DNA of 64,000 bases from Whitmania pigra (GCA_021613335.1 JAJTWR010000231.1:2268501-2332500); one strand, 5' to 3'. Positions 1-11,593 are shown, numbered from the stretch's first letter. Notes: generated by a model from the sequence alone, not told the origin. Numbers and translations: made by a program.

Positions 1-120
1 GTTTCAACTTCAGATGTAGAAAGGTCATTCTCCTAGCTAAAAAGAATCAAGTTATATATTCAAAATTCCACAAGTGAAATGAGAACCAAAAACGGCAATG
101 TTCCGACTTCGTGATATAGC
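1..120 (+). pseudogene. hAT transposase C-terminal (dimerisation) remnant
   Basis: The first reading frame of the window gives STSDVERSFS followed by a TAG stop and then LKRIKLYIQN. This matches the hAT C-terminal dimerisation domain (pattern SxxxVERSFSxLKxIKxxxR). The in-frame stop and lack of a longer frame show a dead copy whose 5' part lies outside the window. Confidence 0.6.
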
Positions 121-235
121 AGCATGGCAATATAGTCGCTTATCCTCAGCCTATGGCTGTGTCACCTTATGCCACTACTCGCCTGCATAGGGATGTATGC
201 TCTTACAAAAGCGTAACATAAAACAAATCATGTCG

Positions 236-535
236 TAGATTGATGTCACATAGCTAGATGGGCACCCCGTCATAATAGCCCCGCGACAAAATAGCCCCGT
301 CAAAACAGCACCATCAAAACATAAAAATCATATCATTTAATCAAGTTTGAAATCGGTTAATGTTTTCAACTCATACAAATATTTTTTTATAAAGATACAT
401 TGACGGGGATGTTTTGACGGGGCTATTTTGTCGCTGGGCTATTTTGATTTGTCACCAGCTAGATGATTAGGAAGGTTTATCCGTAATGAGCTTCGAATTC
501 GTGCTGCCATGGTTTTAACCACTACAACATGCAAG
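236..535 (-). repeat. tRNA-derived SINE split by a MITE
   Basis: On the minus strand the sequence carries an A-box-like stretch (GTTGTAGTGGTTAAAAC, near 515-530), a degenerate B box (GAATTCGAAGCTC) and the family tail ending in the complement of CATAGCTAGATGATTAGGA. The tail is interrupted at 261-466 by a MITE. Better-preserved relatives lie at 22661-22790 and 60248-60362. Outer edges are approximate. Confidence 0.6.
261..466. mobile_element. MITE, copy 1 (about 206 bp, 9-bp target duplication)
   Basis: The element starts GGCACCCCGTCATAATAGCC and ends in a near inverse of this, giving terminal inverted repeats of about 50 bp that contain repeated CCCCGTCAAAA-type motifs. It has no coding capacity. 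The 9-bp AGCTAGATG occurs immediately before (252-260) and after (467-475), as a target-site duplication. A second copy lies at 8748-8952 in the opposite orientation. The 8-9 bp duplication would fit a Mutator/MULE-type or other superfamily; the assignment is inference. Confidence 0.8.
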
Positions 536-540
536 AGCAC

Positions 541-2474
541 ATAAAGCACTTGAATCTGAAGCCTCTCACCTACCGTTATATTCATTTAATTCTAAAAACA
601 ATAAACTCCTAAATCAAATCACATTCCAGAAAGTCACCTTATACTCATTTAAATCACGAATAGCTTATAACGTTTTCCACGTATTTACACCTGGAATTCT
701 TACATGCTTGCACAGGTGAGATTGATGTTTGCGCCATCTTTAGAAACACTAATTAGGCACCCTAGTACTATTATAATTAGAAATTCAACAACTAAGCTTG
801 TGTTAGCTGACTTGGCTCACATCAGAAGCTTAGCACTGGCGCTATAACATACGATGTTTGTGACAACATGTTTACTGCATTGCGTAATGTTAAGCTGGTT
901 TGGACTAGATGCATTTTAATCCTCTTATCATCTAACCATTTTATTCAAATTTTGTTCGTTTTCATTGACCACAAAAGGATATACTATATCAGAATGCATA
1001 ATATTAATACAAACCTTTGAAATCACCCTCTAAGGCAAACAATAGCCAGGTGGACAATGCAGGTATAAACGGAGATTTGATGTCGACCAATAGCGACGAG
1101 CTATTGAATGAGCCATAAATAATTACTTCGTGCTTTATAAGGTGGGTGTATCATTTGTGTGTCTGCCCTACAAAGAAGGAACTAACTTTATGTGGAATAC
1201 ATTTGTCTAGGATTCGATACTATTTATCGAGGTAAAACTTATTGTTTAATTTTATTAGATCGAATTAAATTCTTCTCAAGCTCTTTCATGAAGTTCTCGC
1301 TTATACTTCAGAAAGACTTTGTTGAAAAGCTTAAGTAAATGTGGTCATATTGAAGTTTAAAAGTTTCAATTCGTGATATAAAATACTGAAAAATTGCTAT
1401 AGTACGCGACAAATTCTTTCATATCCGTTTAACAACTTCCTCGATGTGAATCTGGGTGATTAATAGTGGTTCACTATTAAGTCCTGACTGATTTCTTCAA
1501 ACTTCGTATTAAAATAGATGAGTAAGAATTGCTGTTACAATTATGTATGAATTCTTTGCGCATTTGCCAGTAAGTATACTTAAATACATATATATTTAAG
1601 CGATTTGATTTACTTTGAGACTTTGAGACATCTTTGGTTAAATCATTTGTAACATTAATCATGAAACTCACATTTACTGTTCACTGAATGGTTATTAGAA
1701 GCAAAGTTGCTATGTTAACTTAAGATAGAAGTATTGTCTCTTGTTATCTTGACGATTCTCAATAATCCAGTTTCAGTCTTCGTTTTGATTTCTTTCTAAT
1801 GACTTTTAACATCAGAGTTCATTTAATTCAGATAGAGCAGACCTAAACACATTATGGCTCGACCACTAAACGTTTTTCTTGATTTAATTATGTATTATGA
1901 TTTAATTATATATTATGGTAATGAATCATTAAAATATTACGTCGGAATTGTGATAATAGGGACATTTAATTAAATAATGAAGAAGTATTTAATACTATTT
2001 AAAGAACACGTACTGGGTTATCACATGCTTTGAAGGATCTCGAGCCTTGACAATGATACTGTAATTCCTTGAGTCAGAGTTCTTTTTAAATTCGTGACTT
2101 CGTGCTACTTAAGGAGCTTCATTTGATTGCAGTAATATTGTTCGGATTTTCATCTTTCGAAAGAAATCCACGAAACGCAGTTGAAATACTTTTACGGTGA
2201 CTTCTTTCGTTTTTTTTCTTTATCTTACATCGTAAGTTCAAAGAACTTCGTAGCTTTGAGAGTTTGGTGATATCGCATAGCAGTAACAAGTCACTTCTAG
2301 TTTCTAATTTGTCTGAACCTATCATCAGTTTACATTTTTGAAACTTAATATTTTTATGTCATCTTAATATTTAAGATTTATTTAATTTATATATTTTCAC
2401 ACCGAATATAATCGTTTCAGATTTTACAAAGAATATCTTGTTATCATCATCATTCTGCCACCAGGACTTGGACA
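541..2474. other. Intergenic, no gene recognised
   Basis: AT-rich sequence upstream of the claudin-like gene. Only short, unconvincing frames are present. It presumably holds the promoter and any 5' non-coding exon of that gene, but no specific element can be named. Confidence 0.5.
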
Positions 2475-4275
2475 ATGACCAAATTATATACAACTGCCAG
2501 CTATTTTTTAACAGCGGCCCTTATAATATGCGGAATATGCTTCTTCTCGCCATATTGGCTAGCAAATCTTTCAGCCAGTGGAGACCCTGAGAGTGGCGGA
2601 AGTAAGCATCATAGTTTACAATTAATTGTATAACATAAATTATGTTAATTAAGTCAATAAATGATGCTACTGCATTTGCTTGAAGTATGTAATGTTACAA
2701 TTATTATTATTTATTGTTAATAGTGATCTTCAAGGTTTGAAGAAAGGAATTAATTCGTTTTCAAACATTTAGGGAAGCCTCGAAATATACGTTATATGTA
2801 ATCTAGCTTCCAATAAGATTTATAAATACTAGATTAAATTTGTGAAAATGTTTTCAAATGTTTCCGCGAACATTAATGAAACATTAAGCACTTACTTAGT
2901 ACTAGGAACGCTCCTATAAATTTTTCCTTTAGACATTGGACAATTGAACAATTCCTAACTTTAGAAATATATTAAAGGTTCTTTCTAGTATTAAGCCAAG
3001 TCGTTCGTTGAATTGTATTTCTTAAATGAATTGAATCGCTAAGTGAATGTGGATAACCAGATTTTCATCTATAAAAATATTAAATAATAATAATTTTTTA
3101 GAGGAATACCTTACGAACTACACAAAAGACGCCAATAAAAATCTGAAATTCTTCAGAGGTCTCTGGGCAATGTGTGCTTATACGTGTCAGTGGTTTTGGG
3201 AAGAAAACTACCTCCTTCAGCAGATCCTTTTTACTCCAACCAGTAAGGATTTTTTTTATTTTCTTGTCAAGTTTTATGTATTTAATATAAGTAGTAATCA
3301 AGGTCAGATTCAGATGGGAGGGCAGAAGGAGCCATGGTCCTCCCCGTTATTTGGAAATTATAAGAAAAAATTAAGTAAATCTATTGCAAAATCAAAATTA
3401 ATAAAAAACTTAAACTTAAAAAATGTATCTTAATTTAGCTCTTTTTTGAGTCATTTCATTAATTTAACACTTTAGACAAAAATTTTATTATTTGCCTCCC
3501 CTAAATCCGCCATCTAGTTCCAGCGTGTGCCCCCTCCCCGCCAAAGTGTTCTAGAGCCGCCCTTGGTCGTAATAAATGTACTTGAATAATACTTAACAAT
3601 AATATTATTAAGTATATGTGAAGCAGTCATTAAAGCAAAATCTTGCTTTACCTTAAACTTTGCTGTTTTTAGATAATTTTGAATTATGAAGCGCATAATT
3701 ACGATTGCAATTATTCTTAACATCTAAATGGCCACTCGTAATAAATCAGAATGGCATCTGGCCACCCAAGTCATGTACTTCATCAGTTGTTCACTCCTCC
3801 TCTTATGCGAACTCGTGTCCAGGCTGCAGCCATGTTTCTTTGAGGAAAAAAGAGGCATTCACAGAGCAGTCGGATTTATCCTACTTCTTTCTAGTAAGCA
3901 GCATAGCTTGATAAATTTGTCTCCATTGTCAGTGACGTCTTATTTGAGTAACTTTTATTTGAGCAACATTAAGTGATTGAACCACTTAGCATTGTTGTTT
4001 TACTGATTTTAAAGAGGTCTAACAAAATAGTAATAATAATAATTATTATTCCGTTTATTTCAGCAATCTTGCAGGTATCCTCCATTGCAGTCTTCGGGGG
4101 ATGCGCTTTGGCCTCATACAATGCCAAGTCTATCACGGTCAAGGACATATTAAACAGCGCTGAAGTCTTTTATGGCTGGACGTACTGGCTCACCATTCCT
4201 GGAGTTATTTGCACGCTCATAGCAGCCACGCTTTTCTTAGTGACTGATTGCTGGGCTGGCAGAGACAAAATTTGA
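2475..4275 (+). CDS. Claudin/PMP22-like tetraspan membrane protein, 4 exons
   Basis: Exons 2475-2601, 3102-3242, 3750-3893 and 4064-4275 join in frame (every junction phase 1, all GT-AG) into 207 residues. Four hydrophobic segments are visible: TASYFLTAALIICGICFF near the N-terminus, MYFISCSLLLLCEL, AVGFILLLS plus the start of exon 4, and WLTIPGVICTLIAATLFLV at the end. The first extracellular loop has SPYW then GLWAMCAYTC, the W-GLW-C-C signature of claudins and relatives. Family members form septate or tight junction strands or act as small plasma-membrane tetraspans; which applies here cannot be told. The start ATG at 2475 precedes the first membrane segment directly. A short 5' non-coding exon is possible. 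Identification to family is firm, to subfamily not. Confidence 0.82.
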
Positions 4276-4491
4276 GTCATATTCTAAAAACGCTCTTTGA
4301 TATTTTCGGCTGCTATGTATTTCATATGCTATTTAGTTAGTTTTCGCCAACTTATTTTATGTGAATTGATGGAAGCTCTAAAGATAAATAAGACATAGAA
4401 GTTCAAAGACCATTTTTAATGAAAACTGCATTTATTGAACTTTAATTCAATTTAGGCAATATAATTATGAACTACTGAGAATGTTTCTGAA

Positions 4492-4497
4492 AATAAA
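4492..4497 (+). terminator. Polyadenylation signal AATAAA for the claudin-like gene
   Basis: AATAAA lies 217 bp after the TGA stop of the claudin-like gene on the same strand. This is a plausible 3' UTR length. No transcript evidence is available. Confidence 0.5.
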
Positions 4498-5612
4498 GGT
4501 CGTTCAATTTAATAAGTTTCCTAATTCACAAATGCATTGTGTTTTTCGCGAACTATTCCACTCGCAAAAAAAATTCCTATGAATATTTTCTATAAAAATG
4601 TTTGTAAACTTAAATGTTGAGGTAGCATTTTGCCATTGCATGAAGTTTATAATTTATAATTTATAAAATCGCAGAAATGCCTAAATATAAACCTTACACT
4701 ATTATCAGGAATATAATTTTTACTTTAAATATCGATATTATTTGTTCGATTGAAGTTTTATATGTATATAGACGAGATGACAATTTAAAAAATGTAAAAC
4801 GTTGTTCGGTATGATTTCTCTACTTTCCAAAAAAAAGACCTAAAATGGTCTGGAAAAAAACTAGTGAGGCGAAGCTACAACAATCCATGAAAAGTCAGTT
4901 TAGCGAAAGATAAACAGATTTCAATCAAAATAAATAAGACCCAACCCGAAAATAAGCCCTAGCATGAATTTTCAAGGTACTCCTAATATAAATCTTAAAA
5001 TAAGTCCTATTTAAGATCGCCAGCCGGCATTTCTGCAGTAAGTGGATTCGCAAGCAATTCAGACAGGAATTAAGAGTTTGGGGATGTACAATTAAGTGGT
5101 TTCATAAGAATATTCATATGACTACATTTAATTAATTTTTTCTCTAATTGAAGGGTTTCCTAATATTTTTGTAGAATAATTAGACTATTATTAAAAAATG
5201 ATTAAAACCATTCTCTTGGGACATAAAAATTTGTGTAACATGAATAAATGTGCTGATAGATTGAATGCGAAAATATATGACACCCCTGAAAATAAGCCCT
5301 AGCGCGACTTTTGGAGAAAAAATTAACACAAAGACACTGCCTTATTTTCGGTGAAATACGGTAATATGAAGCACTTTTTACGTAAAAACCACAGCGCAAA
5401 TAAGTTAAATTCAATAGAAAAATGAAATTCCATGTTTGATTATTTTTCTAGCTTGTTTCCTACAGCCACCCGCCAAGAGGGTCCTCCCACCAATATAGGC
5501 TTTCGATCAAATTTATACAAAATGTATAGTATGACACGTTTTCAAAATCAATAGTCCTTGATAATTGAAGAGTTTCAATTTGGTATTTGCTTTAGCATCT
5601 ATTGATGTACTA
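4498..5612. other. Spacer with pogo-type MITE fragment (about 5279-5361)
   Basis: On the minus strand 5361-5279 reads CCGTATTTCACCGAAAATAA and continues to GGGCTTATTTTCAGGGG, a terminus typical of non-autonomous pogo/Tc1-type elements, bordered by TA at 5362-5363. A related AAAATAAGCCCTAGC stretch near 4945 may be part of the same degraded element. No gene is seen in the rest. Confidence 0.45.
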
Positions 5613-5665
5613 GTAATGTTTTATTAACGTCCGTTTGCATAGCTAGATGATTAGGACGGTTGATG
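5613..5665 (-). repeat. SINE tail fragment
   Basis: Shares GCATAGCTAGATGATTAGG and the flanking TTTTATTAACGTC with the SINE at 22661-22790, but the tRNA-like head is missing. It provides an uninterrupted version of the site hit by the MITE at 261-466. Confidence 0.6.
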
Positions 5666-6224
5666 TGCTACATATGTAACTCCCTATTATATAATGCTTA
5701 TAAGTTTTTAATATGTTGTAATATATTTAAAATTCTTTTGGCATGCATTCCATTGCTGTGTGGCCAATAAATCTGTGTTCTTGATTTATTTTTTAGATCG
5801 TTTATTTGTTGAAATTTGTTTGAAATGAATGTTTTGGGTCATGGTTGAGTTATGACTTGAAGAAGATCGATGTTTAATAATGAAATTTTAATTATGATAA
5901 TGTTGATGTTGATGAAGAAAATGGTGGTGGAGATGTTGATGGTGATGATTACGTCGTCACTACCAATATAATAATTATAAAATTCACTTTAGATAAAAGT
6001 TCATGCTATACATGGTGTCTTATTCGTTTTTATGAGAATTGTTGTTCACAAATAAATTAGTAATATTTAAAAATAGGGAGTTACTTTTCCAATCACTCTG
6101 TATAATTCAATTTGCGTATTTTCAGGTTACCAGCATGGACAATCGTGACTGAGACAGACACAGGAATCGCAAAAGTACTTGAGATGTCAAGCGAAAGGAA
6201 GCAGCTATGAAATAATCAGCAGAA
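5666..6224. other. Spacer, no gene recognised
   Basis: AT-rich DNA with a GATGAT/GTTGAT-rich run near 5880-5960. No coding potential or RNA gene was identified. Confidence 0.5.
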
Positions 6225-6625
6225 GTAGCAAAGTTAAGAAGATTGGACCACTTCTTCATTGTTCAACCACTAGAAATGTCAGAGAGGAGTGATGAATTTG
6301 CAGAACCTGATCAGTCTGAAGATGCTCCAACAGAAATAGCTGATGATCCTGACACAGAAAATGCAGAAGTAGTAACGTGTTTAATTGAAGAACATGTAGA
6401 AATGAAGGCCGATAGTTGAGGGTCGTCAAAATCATAATGGGAATTCATAGCTAGGAACTGGTTATGGCCCAGTGGAACGCTTTGTAACATTCATGGCAAA
6501 CAAAGGCCATGTCGCTCAAGAGATGTTCAACGTCTTGATATAATTTTTGAAGATACATGACCTGGACCTGGGAAACTGTCACGGGCAAAGCCACGACAAT
6601 GCATATGCAATGAGTCTACATCCAT
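6225..6625 (+). pseudogene. hAT transposase-like relic of the ZMYM/TTF type
   Basis: Broken frames give AEVAKLRRLDHFF followed by an acidic stretch, then GPVERFVTFMANKGHVAQ, then DLDLGNCHGQSHDNAYAMS. The last resembles the core LDLxNCRGQSYDNAxNMS motif of hAT-derived TTF/ZMYM-type proteins, where the D is part of the catalytic triad. Stops and frame shifts separate the pieces, so this is a degraded copy. Confidence 0.6.
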
Positions 6626-6678
6626 CGAGTCATATGTACTGCATAAATTAAACTTTAGTGACATCATCAGCTGTAACC

Positions 6679-6766
6679 ATAGCTGTCATAACTTCATACA
6701 CTCTCTGATTTTAGCCATATTTGTTTGGTTATGTTATAATTTTATTTTTCATGAAAAATAAATTTG
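6679..6766 (+). repeat. Short dispersed repeat (pair with 54530-54604)
   Basis: TCTCTGATTTTAGCCATATT and the flanking sequence recur in reverse orientation at 54530-54604 with only scattered substitutions. At the second site it adjoins a LINE reverse-transcriptase relic, so it may derive from that LINE family. Confidence 0.5.
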
Positions 6767-6807
6767 GCAAGTACAAATCGTGTTCGAAGTATTTATATAT
6801 TAGGTTA

Positions 6808-7266
6808 CTAATATGTGATGTTGTGGTTTGTAATAAGGAGGCAATAAGGAGAATTGGAAAGAGGGCTATTAGGTGCAGAGAATCCTGGCGAACGACGTAG
6901 TCGCGCGACTTCTCCGGCTGCTCGAACTACACCGCTCAGCAGGTCCAACGTTTCCAGGCGGATGATCTTTCCTGAGAAGTTATTCTTGAAATCGTCAGAG
7001 TTGACTTTGTTCAGAAGCGACGAGAAGAGTGGTTCTGCTTTTGGGTCGAAAGTGTAGTTGATGTAGCCGAGCTTGAATGGTCCCAGGCAGTTGTTCTTGT
7101 CGTAAAAATGTTCGTCGTATATGAAGTGCCAGACCCTGAGCCCCTTGACGACTTTGGTCTTTCTGTCAGTAGACATGCTCTTGACCATAACGCCGGCGTC
7201 GTGAAGACGGGTTTCTCCACGGAGAACCAAGTCACGGTCTCGCAGGAGTAGAATGAGGACTCGGAT
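6808..7266 (-). CDS. Unidentified ORF, GC-richer than surroundings
   Basis: One open frame runs through about 150 codons, with an internal ATG at 7230 giving 140 residues. It contains VLRGETRLHDAGVMVKSM, a central RVWHFIYDEHFYDKNN, and a C-terminal VVRAAGEVARLRRSPGFS. The first half is markedly richer in G and C at codon third positions than the neighbouring DNA, which suggests selected or imported coding sequence. I do not recognise the family. No splice sites could be assigned with confidence, so it may be one exon of a gene, a processed fragment, or part of a mobile element. The opposite strand and the other minus frame are also open in part, so coding on this frame is inferred from composition and hydropathy rather than proven. 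Confidence 0.35.
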   Translation of the reverse strand: MRVLILLLRDRDLVLRGETRLHDAGVMVKSMSTDRKTKVVKGLRVWHFIYDEHFYDKNNCLGPFKLGYINYTFDPKAEPLFSSLLNKVNSDDFKNNFSGKIIRLETLDLLSGVVRAAGEVARLRRSPGFSAPNSPLSNSPYCLLITNHNITY

Positions 7267-7680
7267 TATTGCAGCTCAGAAAATTGATGCCGATCATAAG
7301 AGCTAGTCGAATGTCGGCAGTGGTGGCGCAATGAGGATGAGTTTTTGCTTGATAATAGTTGAACGATAATAGCTCAATTCTCTGCGAATGTAAAAGAAAA
7401 AGTTTAGGAATCGACCGGGTATAAGAACACGTATCCTAACGAGCAGCTAGCAGAGCGACAAACCTGGAGTGGATGGATGGATTGACAGGCGGATGGAAGA
7501 CCCACTTGCCAGCCCAAATGACAGTAAAAAAAGTTCTAAATGCTTCAGGGGTTTTCTCAGGCCTAGAAGGGGAACTTTAAATATTCGTTGCGGTTTTTCA
7601 TATCGTCTGTGATCGAGTTTAAACACTTATTTGGCTGAGGAAATAAAGGAAAAATAAAAAATTAGTAATAATAATAATAA
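7267..7680. other. Spacer, nothing recognised
   Basis: No coding frame, RNA gene or repeat unit could be identified between the unidentified ORF and the Tigger element. Confidence 0.45.
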
Positions 7681-8561
7681 TACAGTCAAACCCGGTTATG
7701 TCACCGGCCTAGGGGTTTTCCAAAAAGCGTCGAGATAACCAATGATCGAGATAACCGAAAATCAGTATGGCGACTGTATATTAACATGTGTTTGAAATTT
7801 CTTCACGTATATAATGTGCGTTAATAAATAAGAATGTACATGAACTTGTTTTTAATGTTTTTTACACAGCATCAATTGATATTTGATATTGGTAATAGTA
7901 CATACATGTTTACTAACTACAAAAGGCTTAGATTGGAGCTTACTTATTGTGTTAGGTGGGAAGTAAAAAACTTTAATGGCCTTCAGCCCAGAAACATCCG
8001 GATCAGCTTCACAGCTGTCCATGATTCTTTTTTTCTGCTTTCTGTTCCACTTTTTCACCAATGCGCTGAATTGATCCAGAATCTTGGTTGGCCCTCGTCA
8101 TCGCATGGGAGAACTTTGGTTTGCTTAATGCATCTGGGATTCTTGGGTTTTCCTATAATGTAGAGCGGGAGTTTTTGGCTTCCTTCCATGTTAGCAGAAA
8201 CTAGCACAATAAGTCGGTCCTTCAATTTTTTCCACCGTGAGCCTCCCTTTGAAACGCCATAGTCTTGTATAGAAGGCATTTTTAAAACACCCAGTTTCAT
8301 CAGCATTAAAAATATTCTGACTCTCAAAGGTATTCAAAATAGTGCGCATTTTAGTATTGAGCCATGAATCCATTTGCTCCTGTTGAACTGTAGCGCTCTC
8401 TCCACAAATTACTTTGAAGACAATGTTGTGCCTTTTTATGAAACTATCCAACCACCCCTGACTTGATTTAAAGTCAGGACTTCCTAGCTTGGCAGTAAGG
8501 ATGTCCGCCTTCTCCATCAAGAAGGGGCCTTTGACGGGAAGTTTTGTTGCTCGCGAATTTG

Positions 8562-9300
8562 TTTTTTTTTTTTTTGAGCAATTTTATTAATCATCAAAAT
8601 GAACAAAACAAATCAAACAAAAGAAACACCAATATACGGGTTAATAAAGAACTCATGGGTCAGCTTTAAGGAAACGCAAGCTTCCGCTAGCAAACTGACC
8701 CTGAAATATCAATTAATTAAGAAAACGAATAATAAACCCGTCAAATAGGTGACCCGTCAAAATAGCCCAGCGACAAAATAGCCCCTTCAAAACATCCCCG
8801 TCAATGTAACTTTATAAAAAAAAATACTTATATGAGTTGAAGACATTAACCGATAACTGATCTAAAATTTGATTAAATGAAATGAGTTGTGTGTTTTGAT
8901 GATGCTGTTTTGACGGGGCTATTTTGTCGCCGGGCTATTTTGACGGGGTGCCGTCAAATAAACAGTTAATCAAGAATACCACGAACTAAGTACAATTTGT
9001 AGGACAATTTAAACAATAAATATAGTAGCATGAATGGTCCAGTCTGTGTATGATTTTTGATAGATGAAGGAATGGTGTTGTATAGTCTAGGTCCGTAACA
9101 TGTTATTGAAAAGAGCTTGAGGGTGGTTTTGGCAAAAGATGGACTATATTCATGGGTATGACGGAGGGAGTGTGAAGGTTTAGTGTAGTTGATACTTTCA
9201 GGCATAAGACCTACAAATTTATCTGGAAGGGGGATTCTTATTTTAAGAGAACATAAATAGGGCAGTTTGAAGACTATGTATTTGTTGAAGAGTTAATAAA
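8562..9300 (-). mobile_element. LINE 3'-end fragment inside the Tigger element
   Basis: The minus strand encodes FAKTTLKLFSITCYGPRLYN and TIPSSIKNHTQTGPF, matching the extreme C-terminus of CR1/Jockey-type ORF2 (xGPRLWNSLPxxI). It ends in a poly-T run at 8562-8575, the complement of a poly-A tail. The Tigger coding sequence resumes on both sides. The upstream edge is approximate and no clear target duplication was found. A MITE lies within it. Confidence 0.6.
8748..8952. mobile_element. MITE, copy 2 (205 bp, 8-bp target duplication)
   Basis: Inverse copy of the element at 261-466: it starts GGTGACCCGTCAAAATAGCC and ends CTATTTTGACGGGGTGCC. GTCAAATA flanks it at 8740-8747 and 8953-8960. The inner part is alignable with copy 1 along its whole length, so both derive from one family. 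No coding capacity. Confidence 0.82.
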
Positions 9301-9989
9301 TTGTTATTCATAAAAGTCAAATCTGTATGAGATGAAATTGGCAGTGAGAATATTATACGGATGATACGGATGATTGTTGAAGCACTGCATCGTCGACATC
9401 TTTGTGCTCAGCCATTCTACGTTTTTTTCTTACTGGATCAAATGTAGATTTGTACAAATCGTTTATTTGCTTTAATAACACCCTTCATTTTCCATCCTGA
9501 AATATTTGCTGGATTGCCATGCTGATGACTAAGGTCTGCTGGTGTTTCTTTTTTCTAGCTGCAGTATGATTTCATACTTTTTCTCTATTGACTAATTATC
9601 CAGTTTTCTCTATATTTTAGAACGAAAAAAATAAACAGAATAGGGTGTTACCCCTCACAAAAAATCATCAAGAGTGAATTGGGTTCGGCGAAATAAAGGA
9701 ATTAACATAACCGATTGTTGCTGCAATAACGTGGGAATTTGACGGTTCCGATTCAAAGTCGGCGATTAGTCAAGGGATCGAGATAACTGATGATAACAAA
9801 AGATGTAAAGTGGCGAATTTGACCCTCTTTTGTGAGATATCGAGATATTAGGTTTTGGCGACATAAAGGCGTCGACATAACCGATGGGAAAATGATAAGA
9901 TAAAGAGGAAATTTGGCGGTTCCAATTCAAAAGCGTTGACTTAATAGTGTTGGCGAGTTAACCGAGGTCTAGATAAGTGGGTTCCATTG

Positions 9990-11593
9990 TAGACCATTTA
10001 TATAAACTTCTGATGAAGATTTTGAATGATTTCCCACTCTAAGGACAGATCTAGGGCGAGGGATACACACAGGAACCCGTGGGGGATTTAGGGGAGGTGG
10101 AGCACAGCTAATAAAATTTTGTCGATAGTAGTAAATTATTGAAATATCTTGAAAAAATAAAATTACAATTTCTAAATTTATATTTAATTTTTTTAATAAT
10201 TCTTATTTTATAATAAATTACTTATTTTTTTCTTATTTTTTTCAAATGACGGGATTGTCCATGTCCCCCTCCCTCCCCGAATCAGCCCTTTCTCCCATGC
10301 CATGTTGAGTCATTTGAAACACATTCAAAAATTCAATCTGTCACCTCATTCAAAACCTATTTGTTTAATGAACCAGTAAAATATGGTTTTAGATCCAGCT
10401 CGCTCGATCATGCGTTTTTTTTTTTTAGTTGCTATCTTTATTTATGTTATGATGTCTAGATAAATAAATAAATACATAATATCGTGTCTGAATTTGACTA
10501 ATTTTTCTTGCTTAATGTCTCTAGAAATAATTTTTACAGACTTTTCACTCTGTTCAGAGTTCATTTTGATCATCCGAACTATCCTCGATTCCAATTATGT
10601 TAGAAAATAAAACTACCAAATTTAATAAAAATATATATTTATTAAATAGAAATGTCTGTAATAGATTTATTTGTGGAAACTCTTACCATATGTAAATTAT
10701 ATTTTATTACAATTTAATTTTTTATTTTTTTATTTTATACTGTTATTTGTTTAAAATAAAATAATTAATTTAACCATGACTTCAGCCGCAAATCCGCATT
10801 TTTTTTTCTTGAAACTGATTCATTCAAGCCATAACCACAATATCAGTAGTCAATGGGTTTTTTCCAAAGACCTTATATAGTACTTCAAGAATCCGGAAAA
10901 TTTTAATATTCATGTTTATTGGTACTAGTGCTATTATTAGAATTATTAAAATTAGAGCCAACATAGTTTTATACAAAACGAGTGCTTGGCTGAAACTGAA
11001 ACTATCTTTCTCTATTGAGGCTAAAAAAAGCTAACAAAAATCCTAGCTCAATTCAACTCGCGCTACGTTTGCAGTTTCGATACATATTTATGGCTTTTTA
11101 CGCTCATTTCAGCTCCTACCTCCTAACACCGCCTAGTAACTATACAAATGACTCAGAAAACTTGCTTGGGGATTTCCAATATCTGAAATCTGTTTTCTGG
11201 AAGATAGTCTTACTACCCTATTATAAGTCGCGTCCAAGCATAAGGACTTGTCGATAAAGGATACCTTCTTGCTAGCTTGAGACTGAAATTTAGTTTAACT
11301 ATTAACTTAGTTGTTTGTTCAAATTAACAGGTTAGAATATGAATTTTGATTGGGCTAGGTATATTTACGAATAAAATGAAATTAATGAGAAACAAATTAA
11401 ATTTGTAATAGAAAATATTTCTAAACTAATTAATCATCCCCATTCAACTAATAATTATTCTGATAACATCGCAACGAAAATGTGGTATAAAACCCTTAAA
11501 TATAGACTGCAAGCATTTGTTGTGAAAATATTTCAAAATTGATAATTTGTTGATATTTTTAGATACCACTTGAACCTGTTATTAAGAATAACT
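9990..11593. other. Spacer upstream of the Rel gene
   Basis: AT-rich, with a CT-rich low-complexity patch near 10260-10290 and scattered poly-T. No gene recognised. A splice acceptor-like TTTTTAG at 11555-11561 just before the Rel start codon suggests an upstream non-coding exon in this interval. Confidence 0.45.

Larger units (their letters stand above)
7683..9987 (-). mobile_element. Tigger/pogo DNA transposon, degraded and nested
   Basis: Ends are inverted: CAGTCAAACCCGGTTATGTC at 7683 against CAATGGAACCCACTTATCTA read inward from 9987, bordered by TA at 7681-7682 and 9988-9989. Between them the minus strand encodes, in broken frames, a DNA-binding start (NTPADLSHQHGNPANISGWK), a CENP-B HTH (GWLDSFIKRHNI), DDE pieces (NIFNADETGCF; LIVLVSANMEGSQKLPLYI) and the late motif YFPPNTISKLQ. 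That is the order of a CENP-B/Tigger transposase. Stops and frame shifts make it inactive. A LINE 3' end (8562-9300) with its own MITE interrupts the N-terminal half. Confidence 0.8.

Noticed and set aside
1477..2325. Short minus-strand frames upstream of the claudin-like gene
   Set aside because: 64-68 codons, no start context or family features, expected by chance at this composition.
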